From contig NZ_CP030840.1 of the NCBI RefSeq assembly GCF_003330725.1, forward strand, positions 4,712,001 to 4,776,000: DNA of 64,000 nt. Direction: 5' to 3'. The position numbers and the translations under genes were made by a program. Origin of the DNA: Acidisarcina polymorpha (GTDB lineage: Bacteria; Acidobacteriota; Terriglobia; Terriglobales; Acidobacteriaceae). The notes beneath the pieces are model-generated. The model had not been told where the DNA came from. It searched no databases and saw only the letters and a list, made by a program, of their open reading frames with translations. Shown piece by piece: positions 1 to 10,023 of this stretch. The first letter of the stretch is position 1; every line of letters starts with the position of its first letter.

Positions 1-1761
1 TGTCTCCTTCTCGGTCTGTTCCAGCACTTCGGTCAACATGCGCTCGAGCTGCCTTCCCTCGAGACCCACCGGGGCCGCTTTGATGGCAATCGTCCGCGGT
101 CCAAACGGCTCGGCTTCGAAGCCATTCCGCTCCAACTCCAGCGCAATGCGAGCGAAGATAATCATCTGCTCTGGAAGCAAGTCGATCAGCATCGGCATCA
201 GCAATTGCTGCCGCTGCACACGTTCGACCTCTCGCTCTCGCAGGACCTTCTCGAACAATACCCGTTCGTGGGCCACGTGCTGATCGATGATCCAAAGCCC
301 CTCATCGTTGACCGCAAGGATGAAGGACTCGCGCAGCTGCCCAAGGGGTTTCAAGCTTGCCAGAGAATTGAGGCTCGGCACAGTCTCACTTGCTGACAAG
401 TCTTCTGGCTCTTCGACCAGAAATTGCTCTCCGCAGTTGTGGGTCGCAGGCAGCGCAATCGCCGCGCCGAGGGCAAGCAGGGAATCTCCGTTGAAGGGCA
501 GTTGCTGCGGGATCTGCCGTGGATCCAATGGTGCAAGGCTGAACGGTACGGCGTCCTCCGCCTGCGCGGGCGGGTCCGACTGCAGTTTGTGGTTGAGCGC
601 TTCTTCAGCCGCCAGGTCCGGCGACGGCGAGGCCACCGGCAACAGCGAAGCGGTAGCATGAGCGCTCGCGGTGATTGCCTGCAGGAATGCCGCTGCCGGC
701 CGCGCACTCACCAGCACGTTTCGGATCGTATCGCGCACGAAATCATGCACGAAACTCGGTTGCCGGAAGCGTACCTCCGTCTTTGCCGGATGGACGTTCA
801 CATCGACCTCCTCCGGTGGCATCTCCAGAAACATGAGGATCACCGGAAAAGAGGTTGGCGGAATGATATTGCGGTATGCTTCAATCACTCCATGAACGAT
901 CAGCCGGTCCCGGACCAACCGCCGATTGACAAAGAAATAAATTGAATTCCGATTCAGCTTTTGCAGCTCCGGCTTGGAAACGAAGCCGCTGATGCGCAGG
1001 TGTCCGGGCGATGGAGGCGTGTAGCTCTGATCCCGCTTCCACGGCGGGGGCTCCGGCAGCCCGGTGCGCTCCATCCTCAACTCGGCCGCCACCGGAATCA
1101 ACTGCTGCAAAGTATCGCCGCCAAAGATCTGAAAGATGCGCTCGGCAGGCTTCTTCACTGGAGGCGCAATCAGCAGCGCGTGGGTAGCCGAATGCAATTC
1201 GAAATGCTTCTCTGGATGGGCGAGCGCATAATGCGTCACTAACGCCGTTACATGAGAGAGCTCGGTTGACTCTGCCTTGAGAAATTTCCTTCGAGCCGGA
1301 GTATTGAAGAACAAATCCTGCACAGCGATCGTCGTCCCCGGCGGACCGCCGGCATCGTCAACCCGCAGGATCTTGCCGCCGGCTATCTCAATCGCGGTGC
1401 CGGTGGACTCCTCCGCCATGCGGGTCGTCAAGTCAAGTCGAGAGATCGAAGCGATCGAGGGTAGGGCCTCGCCGCGAAAGCCCAGAGTGGCGATCGACAG
1501 CAGGTCCTCGCTCGAGCGGATCTTGGAAGTGGCATGGCGTTCGAAGGCGAGAAGAGCGTCATCACGCCCCATGCCATGGCCGTTGTCCGCCATGCGAATG
1601 AGTTTGCGTCCACCCGCTTCGACATCGATGCGAATGCGGGTGGCGCCCGCATCGAGCGAGTTCTCCAGCAGCTCCTTGACCACCGAAGCAGGGCGGTCCA
1701 CCACCTCGCCAGCCGCAATCTGGTTGGCTACCTGATCAGTGAGGATATGGATACGGCCCAT
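1..1761 (-). CDS. mutL: DNA mismatch repair protein MutL (3' end cut by window)
   Basis: MutL is the GHKL ATPase that couples MutS mismatch recognition to strand incision. The frame is open from the ATG at 1761 to the window edge, 587 codons, so only the last part of the C-terminal dimerisation domain is missing. The N-terminal ATPase motifs are all visible: ELLENSLDAGA, DNGHGMG and GFRGEALPSI. The C-terminal part carries DQHVAHERVLFE, which matches the endonuclease metal-site pattern DQHA(X)2E(X)4E with Val in place of Ala. This suggests a nicking MutL as in bacteria without MutH; that is inference from the motif. The start lies 9 bp after the gcvPB stop, so it is probably co-transcribed with the glycine cleavage genes. 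Confidence 0.96.
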   Translation of the reverse strand, partial: MGRIHILTDQVANQIAAGEVVDRPASVVKELLENSLDAGATRIRIDVEAGGRKLIRMADNGHGMGRDDALLAFERHATSKIRSSEDLLSIATLGFRGEALPSIASISRLDLTTRMAEESTGTAIEIAGGKILRVDDAGGPPGTTIAVQDLFFNTPARRKFLKAESTELSHVTALVTHYALAHPEKHFELHSATHALLIAPPVKKPAERIFQIFGGDTLQQLIPVAAELRMERTGLPEPPPWKRDQSYTPPSPGHLRISGFVSKPELQKLNRNSIYFFVNRRLVRDRLIVHGVIEAYRNIIPPTSFPVILMFLEMPPEEVDVNVHPAKTEVRFRQPSFVHDFVRDTIRNVLVSARPAAAFLQAITASAHATASLLPVASPSPDLAAEEALNHKLQSDPPAQAEDAVPFSLAPLDPRQIPQQLPFNGDSLLALGAAIALPATHNCGEQFLVEEPEDLSASETVPSLNSLASLKPLGQLRESFILAVNDEGLWIIDQHVAHERVLFEKVLREREVERVQRQQLLMPMLIDLLPEQMIIFARIALELERNGFEAEPFGPRTIAIKAAPVGLEGRQLERMLTEVLEQTEKET

Positions 1762-1770
1762 CGAATCAGC

Positions 1771-3333
1771 TTACTCTTCGCGGGATGCTCCAACCGGAGG
1801 CTTCCAGCGAAGCACTGGATTCCGTGCGGCCGCAGTCTCATCCAGCCGCGAGATCCGCGTCGAGTGCGGCGCGCTCAGAATGACTTCCGGATTCTCCTCC
1901 GCCTCTTGAGCGACCTGCCGCATAGCGTCGATGAAGAGATCCAGCTCCTCCTTCGACTCGCTCTCCGTCGGCTCAATCATCAGTGCGCCGGGAACGATCA
2001 GCGGGAAGGCCGTTGTGTAGGGATGGAAGCCATAATCAATGAGCCGCTTGGCAATATCGCCGGTTTTGACGCCGCGCTGGGTTTGACGCCGGTCGCTGAA
2101 GACAACTTCATGCAGAGTTGGCGTTTTATACGGCAGTTCATACACGTCTTCCAGCTTCTTGCGAATGTAATTTGCGTTCAGCACTGCATCTTCGGTAGTT
2201 TGGCGCAGGCCATCGGGGCCGTTGGCGAGAATGTATGCGAGTGCTCGAACGAACATCCCGAAGTTGCCGTAGAACATCCGCACTCTACCGACGGATTGAG
2301 GACGATCGTAGTTAAAGCTGAGTGACCCGTCGGCTTTCTCGACGACTACGGGTGTGGGTAGAAATGGCTCCAGGATTGCCTTGCAGGCGACTGGGCCCGA
2401 CCCCGGACCGCCACCACCGTGCGGTGTCGAAAATGTCTTGTGCAGGTTGAGGTGCATCACATCGACCCCGAAGTCCCCGGGTCGCGTTTTACCCACAAGC
2501 GCGTTCATATTCGCGCCATCCATGTAGAGCAACGCGCCCTTCGCATGGAGGATGTCGGCAATTTTGTGGATCTCGCTTTCAAAGACCCCGATGGTGCTGG
2601 GATTGGTCAACATCAGGGCGGCGACGTCCTCGGTAACCAGGTTTTCCAAAGCGCCTACATCAACCATGCCCAATGCATTTGATTTGATGTTCTGCACTTT
2701 GTAACCAACCACAGCTGCCGTGGCCGGGTTGGTTCCGTGCGCCGAGTCCGGCACCAGCACGGTTTTGCGGGCATTCCCCTTCGACTGGTGGTAAGCGCGG
2801 GTCAGCAGAATTCCGGTGAATTCACCATGCGCTCCAGCCGCGGGCTGCAAGGTGATGGTATCCATACCGGTGATCTCGATGAGGCAGTCCTGCAAGGTGC
2901 GGATGATCTGTAACGCGCCCTGTGACAGATGCTCCGGCTGATACGGATGCGCCTCGGCAATCCCTTCCAGGCGTGAGACCAGCTCGTTCACCCGCGGGTT
3001 GTATTTCATGGTGCAGCTACCCAGCGGATACATCCCAAGATCGATCGCGTAGTTCCAGGTCGAAAGCCGGGTGAAGTGGCGAATTATCTCGATTTCGCTG
3101 AGTTCCGGCAGGTATCCGGCATCCTCACGAACAGCGCCGCCAAGCACGGCGGCCGCATCTACTTCAGGCACGTCCAGGGGCGGAAGCTTGTAGGCCTTCT
3201 TACCCGGCGAGGACTTCTCGAAGGTCAACGATTCGTTCTGGGTCAGGTGCGCCGTAACCTTGCGGGTATTGCCGACAAACGGCTTCTTTGTCGCTCGAAT
3301 TTCTTCTTGTTGAACTTCGGATGCACTTGCCAT
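1771..3333 (-). CDS. gcvPB: Glycine dehydrogenase (decarboxylating) subunit 2, P-protein C-terminal half
   Basis: This 520-residue protein is the C-terminal half of the split P-protein. It decarboxylates glycine with PLP and passes the aminomethyl group to the lipoyl arm of GcvH. The PLP-binding lysine is K299 within NLHKTFSTPHGGGGPG, followed by the glycine-rich loop typical of the family. The N-terminal 40 or so residues (MASASEVQQEEIRATKK) form an extension not needed for the fold. ATG at 3333 has an AGAGGA ribosome-binding site. It lies 49 bp downstream of gcvPA, in the usual order for the two-subunit enzyme. Confidence 0.97.
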   Translation of the reverse strand: MASASEVQQEEIRATKKPFVGNTRKVTAHLTQNESLTFEKSSPGKKAYKLPPLDVPEVDAAAVLGGAVREDAGYLPELSEIEIIRHFTRLSTWNYAIDLGMYPLGSCTMKYNPRVNELVSRLEGIAEAHPYQPEHLSQGALQIIRTLQDCLIEITGMDTITLQPAAGAHGEFTGILLTRAYHQSKGNARKTVLVPDSAHGTNPATAAVVGYKVQNIKSNALGMVDVGALENLVTEDVAALMLTNPSTIGVFESEIHKIADILHAKGALLYMDGANMNALVGKTRPGDFGVDVMHLNLHKTFSTPHGGGGPGSGPVACKAILEPFLPTPVVVEKADGSLSFNYDRPQSVGRVRMFYGNFGMFVRALAYILANGPDGLRQTTEDAVLNANYIRKKLEDVYELPYKTPTLHEVVFSDRRQTQRGVKTGDIAKRLIDYGFHPYTTAFPLIVPGALMIEPTESESKEELDLFIDAMRQVAQEAEENPEVILSAPHSTRISRLDETAAARNPVLRWKPPVGASREE

Positions 3334-3382
3334 AAGTCCTCTCAGTCACGTTACAAGGGGGCGACTCGTTCGGCGGCTGGAC

Positions 3383-4741
3383 CTACGCCCTCGAAGTTGC
3401 CGCTACGGGGGAGTTCGCCAGCACCGACGCCACCTGGTCGATCTGTTCACGCGTCGTCAACTCGGTGGCACACCAGAGCGAAGCATTTCCAAGCTCGGGA
3501 TACCACTTTGCAAGGGGAAGTCCGCCGATAATCTTCTTTTCGAGCAGTCGCGACGAGACTGATTCGACGCTCTCCTCGGTCTCCAGAACAAATTCATGGA
3601 AGCGCGGCGTTCGCTTGAAGAGCAGCCTCGTCTCTGCGGTCCCGCCGAGTGTCTCGGCGGCGTAATTGGCCTTGGCCAGGTTCTGCAACGCTAACTCGCG
3701 AATCCCTTCCTTGCCGTAGACGGTCAGGAAGATTGTCGTCATCAGCGCCACCAGCGCCTGGTTGGTACAGATGTTGGAAGTCGCCTTCTCGCGCCGGATG
3801 TGCTGCTCGCGGGTGGACAAGGTCAGCACGAAGCCGCGCCTGCCTTGTTTGTCCTTGGTCTCCCCGACTAGTCGCCCGGGCATCTGGCGAACATATTTTT
3901 CCTTCGCAGCAATAACGCCGCAGTACGGGCCGCCATAGCTGAGCGCAACACCGAATGATTGCGCCTCGAGCGAAACGATGTCGGCCTCAACGGGCGGTCG
4001 AACAATGCCCAGCGAGACTGCTTCGGCGATCGAGACCACCAGTAATGCGCCTTTTTTATGGGCGATTTCAGCGATTGCGGGAATGTCTTCGACAATGCCG
4101 AAGAAGTTAGGCGACTGCACCAGCACACAAGCGGTCTGCTCGGTGACGGCCGCATCGAGAGCAGCAAGATCGACTCGACCGTCTTCTCCGAAGCCGATTT
4201 CGCCCGCGCTGTGGCCCTGATGCTGCGCATAGGTCTGCATGACCTCACGATATTCGGGATGCACACTGCGGGCGACGATGACCCCATCGCGTCCGGTGAT
4301 GCGCACCGCCATCATGACGGCTTCCGCCGCGCCGGTGGATCCGTCGTACATCGACGCGTTGGCGATGTCCATACCAGTCAGCTCGCAGATCATGGTCTGG
4401 AATTCGAAGATCGCTTGCAGCGTTCCCTGAGTAATCTCTGCCTGATAGGGGGTGTATGAGGTCAGGAACTCGCCGCGCTGTACCAGGGAATCAATAATCA
4501 CCGGACGATAGTGACGATAGGCGCCGGCACCCAGAAAGCTGCTATAGCCGGTCGCATTCAGCGCGGCGGCATGCTTGAAGTAATCAATGATCTCCGACTC
4601 ACCTAACTGGCGCGGGATATTGAGGTCATGTCCAAGCCGGTATTCGGCGGGCACAGTAGCGAACAGATCATCGATTGCAGCGACGCCGATTTCGTGCAAC
4701 ATGGTGGCGCGGTCGGCAGGGGACTTCGGCAAATAGCGCAT
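3383..4741 (-). CDS. gcvPA: Glycine dehydrogenase (decarboxylating) subunit 1, P-protein N-terminal half
   Basis: This is the N-terminal half of the two-subunit glycine decarboxylase; it forms a heterotetramer with GcvPB. The 452-residue product starts [15 protein letters not shown] and contains the family segments [13 protein letters not shown] and [13 protein letters not shown]. An upstream in-frame start at 4801 would add 20 residues, but the ATG at 4741 has a close AGAAGGAAG ribosome-binding site and matches the usual N-terminus, so it is preferred. The 189-bp gap between gcvH and this gene is the longest inside the operon and contains a short direct repeat. Confidence 0.96.
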   Translation of the reverse strand: MRYLPKSPADRATMLHEIGVAAIDDLFATVPAEYRLGHDLNIPRQLGESEIIDYFKHAAALNATGYSSFLGAGAYRHYRPVIIDSLVQRGEFLTSYTPYQAEITQGTLQAIFEFQTMICELTGMDIANASMYDGSTGAAEAVMMAVRITGRDGVIVARSVHPEYREVMQTYAQHQGHSAGEIGFGEDGRVDLAALDAAVTEQTACVLVQSPNFFGIVEDIPAIAEIAHKKGALLVVSIAEAVSLGIVRPPVEADIVSLEAQSFGVALSYGGPYCGVIAAKEKYVRQMPGRLVGETKDKQGRRGFVLTLSTREQHIRREKATSNICTNQALVALMTTIFLTVYGKEGIRELALQNLAKANYAAETLGGTAETRLLFKRTPRFHEFVLETEESVESVSSRLLEKKIIGGLPLAKWYPELGNASLWCATELTTREQIDQVASVLANSPVAATSRA

Positions 4742-4884
4742 GGTCTTCCTTCTCGAAACTGCTCGGAATTCAGGCGGGAAACGATAGGCGCCCGTCCTCA
4801 ATCCACGGTTAGCTGGTCAACTCGACCGGTGCGCAACGATGTGAATCAATCTGGAATGCCTCAATTCACGCCGAAGCGTCGTGA

Positions 4885-4913
4885 CTCGATCCGGTAAGTG
4901 CTCGATCCGGTAA
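4885..4913. repeat. Perfect 13-bp direct repeat between gcvH and gcvPA
   Basis: CTCGATCCGGTAA occurs at 4885-4897 and again at 4901-4913, a period of 16 bp. It lies in the 189-bp spacer between gcvH and gcvPA, close to the gcvH stop. Its role is unknown: it could be a slippage duplication, an RNA-processing site or a protein-binding site. Confidence 0.7.
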
Positions 4914-4930
4914 CAAAGACTTATTCTGCT

Positions 4931-5320
4931 TTAATGCGCGCCCTCTTCGGCGATGTACTTTTGATAATCCTCGGCGCTCAGCAGGCTGCCGATTTCACTG
5001 GGTTCCGAGAGTTCGAGTGTCAGGATCCAGGCGGTATGCGCATCGGTGTTGATTTTCTCCGGCGCTGTCGCCAACTCCTCATTGACTGCGGTTACCGTTC
5101 CACTCGCCGGCGCGAAAAGGTCGGAGACCGACTTCACCGATTCGACGCTGCCAAAGACCTTGTTCTTTTCGAGCGTGGAACCGATCTTGGGCAGCTCGAC
5201 GAACACAATGTCTCCCAACGAATTCTGGGCGTAATCAGTAATGCCAATCTTGGCCGTCTTGCCGTCAACCTCAATCCATTCGTGTTCTTTGGTGTAGCGA
5301 AATGACTCTGGATACGCCAT
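4931..5320 (-). CDS. gcvH: Glycine cleavage system H protein
   Basis: GcvH is the small lipoylated carrier that shuttles the aminomethyl group between the P-, T- and L-proteins. The product is 129 residues, the usual length. The lipoyl-accepting lysine is K63 in GSVESVKSVSDL, preceded by the conserved GDIVFVELPKIG. The frame extends upstream to 5395, but the ATG at 5320 (MAYPESFRYTKEHEW) matches the family N-terminus and has a GAGAG-type ribosome-binding site. It lies 106 bp downstream of gcvT. Confidence 0.97.
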   Translation of the reverse strand: MAYPESFRYTKEHEWIEVDGKTAKIGITDYAQNSLGDIVFVELPKIGSTLEKNKVFGSVESVKSVSDLFAPASGTVTAVNEELATAPEKINTDAHTAWILTLELSEPSEIGSLLSAEDYQKYIAEEGAH

Positions 5321-5426
5321 CGAGTGTCTCTCTTTCATCTTACGGTGAGTTACGGCAGGCAAGCACTCTTCCGTGAGGGCTTGTTGTCCCGCCATATTTA
5401 CTGATCAGGTTTTCAACTGCGGCGGT

Positions 5427-6569
5427 TTACGACTGTTTTTTGGGTTTCTTGTAAAAGGGGAGACCAACCACTTTCGCGCGCACTGCATTGCTGCGGCACT
5501 GGACAACAACTTCGGTGTCGACAGCCGAGAAATCTAGAGGAACGTAAGCCATCGCGATGTTCTTTTTCAGAAACGGAGAAGGCGAGCCACTGGTTACGTA
5601 GCCAATCTGCTTGCCTTCATCGTCGAAGACGCCGTAACCATCGCGAGCGATGCCGCGTTCGATGACCTCCAGACCGACCAGCCTTCGCTTCGGGCCACCC
5701 TCGGCTTTAATCTTATTCAGTGCTTCTGCGCCGACGAACGGTCCTTTTTCCAATTTGCAGTAGCGGTCGAGGCCAGCGTCGAACACTGTGATTTCTTCCG
5801 AAATTTCATGTCCATAGAGCGCCATCGATGCCTCGAGGCGCAAAGTATTGCGCGCACCCAGCCCGCACGGCAGTATCCCGAACTCGCGTCCTGCTTCCAA
5901 GACCTCATTCCATACCCGCACGCTGGTCGGTTCATCGGAGGGCACGTAGATCTCGAAGCCATCTTCGCCGGTGTAGCCGGTGCGGGCGATCATGGTGTTG
6001 GCCAGACCGCAGACCGTGGCCCAGGTGAACCAGTAATTCTTGATGGTCGACAGGTCAGCGTTCGTCAGCTTGGCCAAGGTCTCCGCGGCGCGCGGTCCTT
6101 GTATCGCGAGCTGGGTGTAGTAGTCGCTGTAGTCGCTTACGTGGACACCCGGCATAGCGCCTATTTGCGACCGAACCCAGTCGACGTCCTTCTCCCGCGT
6201 CCCTGCATTGATGACCAGCAGATAATCATTTTCGGAGAGTTTATGAACGATCACGTCGTCCACAAAGGTCCCCTGCGGATACAGGAGGGCCGAGTAGTGC
6301 GCCTGTCCAACCGCCAGCTTGGAAGCATCATTCATCGAAATCCGCTGGACAGCCGCAAGCGAGGATGGTCCCCGCAGCTGGATGTCGCCCATGTGGCTGA
6401 CGTCAAAGACGCCAACTCCGGTTCGTACCGCCATGTGTTCGGCGACCAGGCCGGAGTATTCCACCGGCATATCCCAACCGCCGAAGTCGACCATCTTCGC
6501 GCCGAGATGGCGGTGAGTGGAGTTCAATGCAGTCTTACGTAGCACGGGAGCTGTCGCGGCGCTGGACAA
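5427..6569 (-). CDS. gcvT: Glycine cleavage system T protein (aminomethyltransferase)
   Basis: GcvT releases ammonia from the aminomethyl-lipoyl GcvH and transfers the one-carbon unit to tetrahydrofolate. The 380-residue product shows the family segments HLGAKMVDFGGWDMPVEYSG near the N-terminus, ARTGYTGEDGFEIYVP in the middle and the GLGARNTLRLEA folate-site region. It is the first gene of the gcvT-gcvH-gcvPA-gcvPB-mutL run. The L-protein (dihydrolipoyl dehydrogenase) is not in this window. Confidence 0.97.
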   Translation of the reverse strand: MSSAATAPVLRKTALNSTHRHLGAKMVDFGGWDMPVEYSGLVAEHMAVRTGVGVFDVSHMGDIQLRGPSSLAAVQRISMNDASKLAVGQAHYSALLYPQGTFVDDVIVHKLSENDYLLVINAGTREKDVDWVRSQIGAMPGVHVSDYSDYYTQLAIQGPRAAETLAKLTNADLSTIKNYWFTWATVCGLANTMIARTGYTGEDGFEIYVPSDEPTSVRVWNEVLEAGREFGILPCGLGARNTLRLEASMALYGHEISEEITVFDAGLDRYCKLEKGPFVGAEALNKIKAEGGPKRRLVGLEVIERGIARDGYGVFDDEGKQIGYVTSGSPSPFLKKNIAMAYVPLDFSAVDTEVVVQCRSNAVRAKVVGLPFYKKPKKQS

Positions 6570-6599
6570 TGGGTTTCCTTGGAAATGCTTCTTACACTA

Positions 6600-6629
6600 A
6601 CGGTAGCACCCCCATTTTTGAGGGGTCAA
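6600..6629 (-). promoter_or_regulatory. Candidate promoter for the gcv operon
   Basis: On the minus strand TTGACC (6624-6629) is followed after 18 bp by TACCGT (6600-6605), about 25-30 bp before the gcvT ATG. The -35 is good and the -10 weak. A short GC hairpin (ACCCC...GGGGT, about 6607-6626) overlaps the spacer. No glycine riboswitch fold was recognised here. Confidence 0.3.
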
Positions 6630-6756
6630 ACCCGGCCGCCGAATCTTTCGTGTCGCGCCGGCAAATGACGCCTCGATGCCAGGCGTGGTCCCAGGGGACT
6701 GATGGCGGAAATTGCATGCTAGACTGGCGCTACTTCTCTGCTCTAAGAAGGTCGGC

Positions 6757-8481
6757 TTGCAAATCTTCCGGATTTTAGCTGCGGCGGTCTTGGCCTGTAT
6801 GCCGGTCTTTTCAAGCACTCTGTGTTGTGGACAGCGGATTGAGATGACGGTCCCCGCTTCTCAACCCCTTCATGGCCACCTCGTTCTGGTCATGTCAAGG
6901 AACGACAAAACTGAGCCTCGGAATCAACTCAGTGAGGATTACCTTTCAGCCCAAGGCTTTGGAGTCGATGTTGACGGTTTAGAGGCGAATAAACCCATAG
7001 TTGTCAGTGCCGAGACCTTTGGCTATCCGCGCCGATCGCTCGCTGATATCGATGCGGGCGACTATTACGTGCAAGCCGTATTCAACGTCTACGAGCTCTT
7101 CCATCTCGCCTCCGGCAAAAGCATCTGGCTTCCCCCGGACAAGGGCGAAGGGCAGCATTGGAATGCCAAACCGGGCAATCCTTACAGCCGTCCGGTCAAG
7201 CTTCACTTCGATCCGAATTCGGGGGCAACGATTCGCTTGACGCTTGATCAGGTCATCCCACCGGTCGAGGGTACTGACCAGGACCCGCTGGTCATCGCAG
7301 CCAGAAGTCCAGCCAACAAGTGGCTGAAGTACATGCGCTTCCGCAGTGAGAAGTTAAGCAAATTTTGGGGCCGCGACATGTATCTGGCCGCATGGATTCT
7401 TCTGCCGGACGGTTTCGACGAGCATCGAGATGCTAAATTCCCGCTGGTTGTTTATCAGGACCATTACCACGCCGGCTTTGCACCCGTGCCATTCGTCACT
7501 TCGCTGCCGGATGCTAGTGGTCCGGAGGCCCGCCGGCAGCAGAACGGCTATCGGTTTTTTCAGGATTGGACTTCCGGGCGGCTTCCACGGGTGATCATGA
7601 TCTACGTCCAGAATGCAAACCCATATTATGACGACTCCTATTTGGTCGACTCGGCAAATGTTGGCCCTTATGGGGCGGCCATCAACGAAGAACTGATCCC
7701 AGCCATTGAGGAAAAGTACCGCGGCATCGGCCAGGGATGGGCGCGGGCCACCTTCGGCGGTTCGACGGGGGGATGGGAGGCGCTCGCGACCCAGATCTTC
7801 TATCCCGATATGTATAACGGTGCCTACGCCGCTTGTCCCGACCCGGTCGATTTTCACGCCTTTCAGAATATTGACCTCTATGAAGACAAGAGCGCCTTCG
7901 TTCGAAGAGGCGATTTTGCCGAGGTCCCTATCATTGCTGACCGGAAGCCCGACGGGTCGGCTATCGCGACCGCCCAATATGAGTACGCCTATGAATATGT
8001 GCTCGGCACTCATGGGCGTTCCACCGAGCAATGGGACATCTGGCAAGCGGTCTTCTCTCCCGCAGGCCCGGACGGCTATCCCGCGCAAATTATCGATCCG
8101 CTCACCGGCGAAATCAATGAGAAGGTCCTCGTCTATTGGCATGACCACTACGATTTGACCGCGATCCTCAAGCGAGACTGGCCCGTTCTAGGACCGAAGC
8201 TCGAAACAAAGCTTTACCTCGCGGTAGGGGATGGAGACACCTATTTTCTCAACAACGCTGTTCATTTACTGCAGAAGCAGCTGGACGCCACCCGCAGTCC
8301 GCACTCCGATGCCACCTTTCAATATGGTCCGGGGATGCCCCATTGCTACACCGGCGGCCCGCCGGAATACACAATGCAACAGAACAACGCCAACTGGGCA
8401 CAGCGCGTATTGCCGCTCATGTCAGAGCATATGACCGCAAGCGCTCCGGCGGGCGCAGATATTAAGTCGTGGAAATACTGA
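6757..8481 (+). CDS. Secreted esterase-like alpha/beta hydrolase
   Basis: This 574-residue protein begins with a signal peptide (MQIFRILAAAVLACMPVFSS). The middle has a serine-hydrolase nucleophile elbow, FGGSTGGWEA, with Ser at about residue 336, and a late PHCY segment that could supply the catalytic histidine. The layout resembles the esterase D/putative esterase superfamily, but the first 200 residues are a separate beta-rich region. The substrate is unknown. No ATG gives a sensible start. TTG at 6757 has AAGAAGG upstream and a clean signal peptide; TTG at 6712 is an alternative adding 15 residues. It diverges from gcvT and precedes an M23 peptidase by 104 bp. Confidence 0.75.
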   Translation: MQIFRILAAAVLACMPVFSSTLCCGQRIEMTVPASQPLHGHLVLVMSRNDKTEPRNQLSEDYLSAQGFGVDVDGLEANKPIVVSAETFGYPRRSLADIDAGDYYVQAVFNVYELFHLASGKSIWLPPDKGEGQHWNAKPGNPYSRPVKLHFDPNSGATIRLTLDQVIPPVEGTDQDPLVIAARSPANKWLKYMRFRSEKLSKFWGRDMYLAAWILLPDGFDEHRDAKFPLVVYQDHYHAGFAPVPFVTSLPDASGPEARRQQNGYRFFQDWTSGRLPRVIMIYVQNANPYYDDSYLVDSANVGPYGAAINEELIPAIEEKYRGIGQGWARATFGGSTGGWEALATQIFYPDMYNGAYAACPDPVDFHAFQNIDLYEDKSAFVRRGDFAEVPIIADRKPDGSAIATAQYEYAYEYVLGTHGRSTEQWDIWQAVFSPAGPDGYPAQIIDPLTGEINEKVLVYWHDHYDLTAILKRDWPVLGPKLETKLYLAVGDGDTYFLNNAVHLLQKQLDATRSPHSDATFQYGPGMPHCYTGGPPEYTMQQNNANWAQRVLPLMSEHMTASAPAGADIKSWKY

Positions 8482-8585
8482 CTCCACGGTGGAGCCTGCG
8501 CCGGTTTACTTGCGGAACACCCCTTCCCCCTAGAGCCTAGAATCGCGGCCAAGGTCTTCTTCGCCCTGCTATTCTGAAGCTCCCC

Positions 8586-9917
8586 ATGAAAAAGATCGTT
8601 GTACTCGCCGCCCTTATCTTGGCTGTCCTATTGCCTGTATTGCTGCTCCTGGTCTTCTCGTCAACGCCCGTGGTACGCATTTCGCCAGCCATCGTCGCTA
8701 TCGGGCAGAGCACAGCGCTTCCAGTTCAGGTGAGCGACCCGCATGGCATCCGCAGCATCGCTGCCTTCATCGAACAAAATGGAACTCGTTATAAGGCCGC
8801 CGACCTGTCGCAGCCGGCTCGCCATATCTTTTGGAGCCATTCGGTTCCCGCAAAGACCTGGGTTCTTACCGTTGGCACCAAGGCTACGCCTGAATTGAAG
8901 GACGGGAAGGCCAAGCTGATCGTTGAGGTCAAGTCCAATGACTTTCGCGCTTCGACGACCCGGGTCGAACGCGATATCGTGATCGCAACCCAGCCACCCT
9001 CCCTCAGTGTGGACGCCGATCAGCACTACCTCTATCTCGGCATGGCGGACCTTGTGACCTTCAACGCCACTGGCTATTGGACCGAGGCCGGGGTCCATGT
9101 CGGGGATCAAACCTTTCGCGCATGGCCGATGCCCTCCGGCAAGCCCGGTCAGTTTTCCTTATTTGCGTTCGCATGGAACATGCAACCGGGGACGATTCCG
9201 CTGGTCTTCGCGACCAACCCGGCCGGGAATATCGTCACCGCACAGATGGTCTTCCAATTTCCGCAGAGAGATCAACCGAAATACAGGGTCCGAGACCTTC
9301 CGATCGATGACCGGTTTATGCAAAAAGTCATTCACGAGCTCGATCCGAACGGCTCCGGAGACCCGGTTGCCCGGTTCGTGAAAATCAACAGCGAGATGCG
9401 GCGCGCCAATAATCAGACTCTCTTCAATTTGCGCGAGAAAACGGAAGCCAAATTTCTTTGGTCTCAGCCATTCTTGCAACAGCATAACTCGAAGGTGGAA
9501 GCCAATTTTGCGGATGTACGCAACTACATTTATCAAGGAAAGAAGATCGATCAGCAGGTCCATCTCGGCTACGACCTTTCCATCACCCAGCATGTGGGAG
9601 TGGAGGCATCCAATGATGGCCGGGTCATCTATGCGGCGCCGCTAGGCATCTACGGAAACTGTATCGTTGTCGATCACGGGTACGGTCTGCAAACCATCTA
9701 TGGCCATCTGAGCGAGATAGCCGTGCATGAGGGAGACACGGTTAAGCGCGGCCAGATCATGGGTAAGAGCGGGGAAACGGGCATGGCCGGCGGTGACCAT
9801 ATTCACTTCAGCATGCAGCTCGACGGCATCCAGATTGATCCCAAAGAATGGTGGGACGCCCATTGGATCAGGGACCACATCGCCAAGAGAATCGATCTGC
9901 CGGGCTTTGGATCATGA
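8586..9917 (+). CDS. Membrane-anchored M23 family metallopeptidase
   Basis: This 443-residue protein has one N-terminal hydrophobic segment (residues about 4-25) that acts as an anchor or signal, about 290 residues of periplasmic beta-rich sequence, and a C-terminal LytM/M23 domain. The zinc ligands are in place: the HLGYD segment (HxxxD), then HLSEIAVHEGDTVKRGQ, then DHIHFSM (HxH). It probably cleaves peptidoglycan cross-bridges, or it regulates amidases as LytM factors do. It lies directly after the esterase-like gene on the same strand and may be co-expressed with it. Confidence 0.88.
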   Translation: MKKIVVLAALILAVLLPVLLLLVFSSTPVVRISPAIVAIGQSTALPVQVSDPHGIRSIAAFIEQNGTRYKAADLSQPARHIFWSHSVPAKTWVLTVGTKATPELKDGKAKLIVEVKSNDFRASTTRVERDIVIATQPPSLSVDADQHYLYLGMADLVTFNATGYWTEAGVHVGDQTFRAWPMPSGKPGQFSLFAFAWNMQPGTIPLVFATNPAGNIVTAQMVFQFPQRDQPKYRVRDLPIDDRFMQKVIHELDPNGSGDPVARFVKINSEMRRANNQTLFNLREKTEAKFLWSQPFLQQHNSKVEANFADVRNYIYQGKKIDQQVHLGYDLSITQHVGVEASNDGRVIYAAPLGIYGNCIVVDHGYGLQTIYGHLSEIAVHEGDTVKRGQIMGKSGETGMAGGDHIHFSMQLDGIQIDPKEWWDAHWIRDHIAKRIDLPGFGS

Positions 9918-10023
9918 ACTCCCGATGGAAGTCGCCGAGGTTCAGTGACGCTAGCATCACTTCCATCAGGAGCGGCCAGGCAAGACCATCAGATCCGGTC
10001 AAAGCGAAGCGCGATAAGGTGCT

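Noticed and set aside
1534-2325. 263-residue plus-strand frame over mutL and gcvPB
   Set aside because: It overlaps two certain genes on the other strand and has no family resemblance.
6570-6711. Glycine riboswitch upstream of gcvT
   Set aside because: Neither strand shows the conserved aptamer core pattern; only a short GC hairpin is present.
7354-8148. 264-residue antisense frame opposite the esterase-like gene
   Set aside because: The sense gene has a signal peptide and a GGSTGG motif; the antisense product has no recognisable feature.
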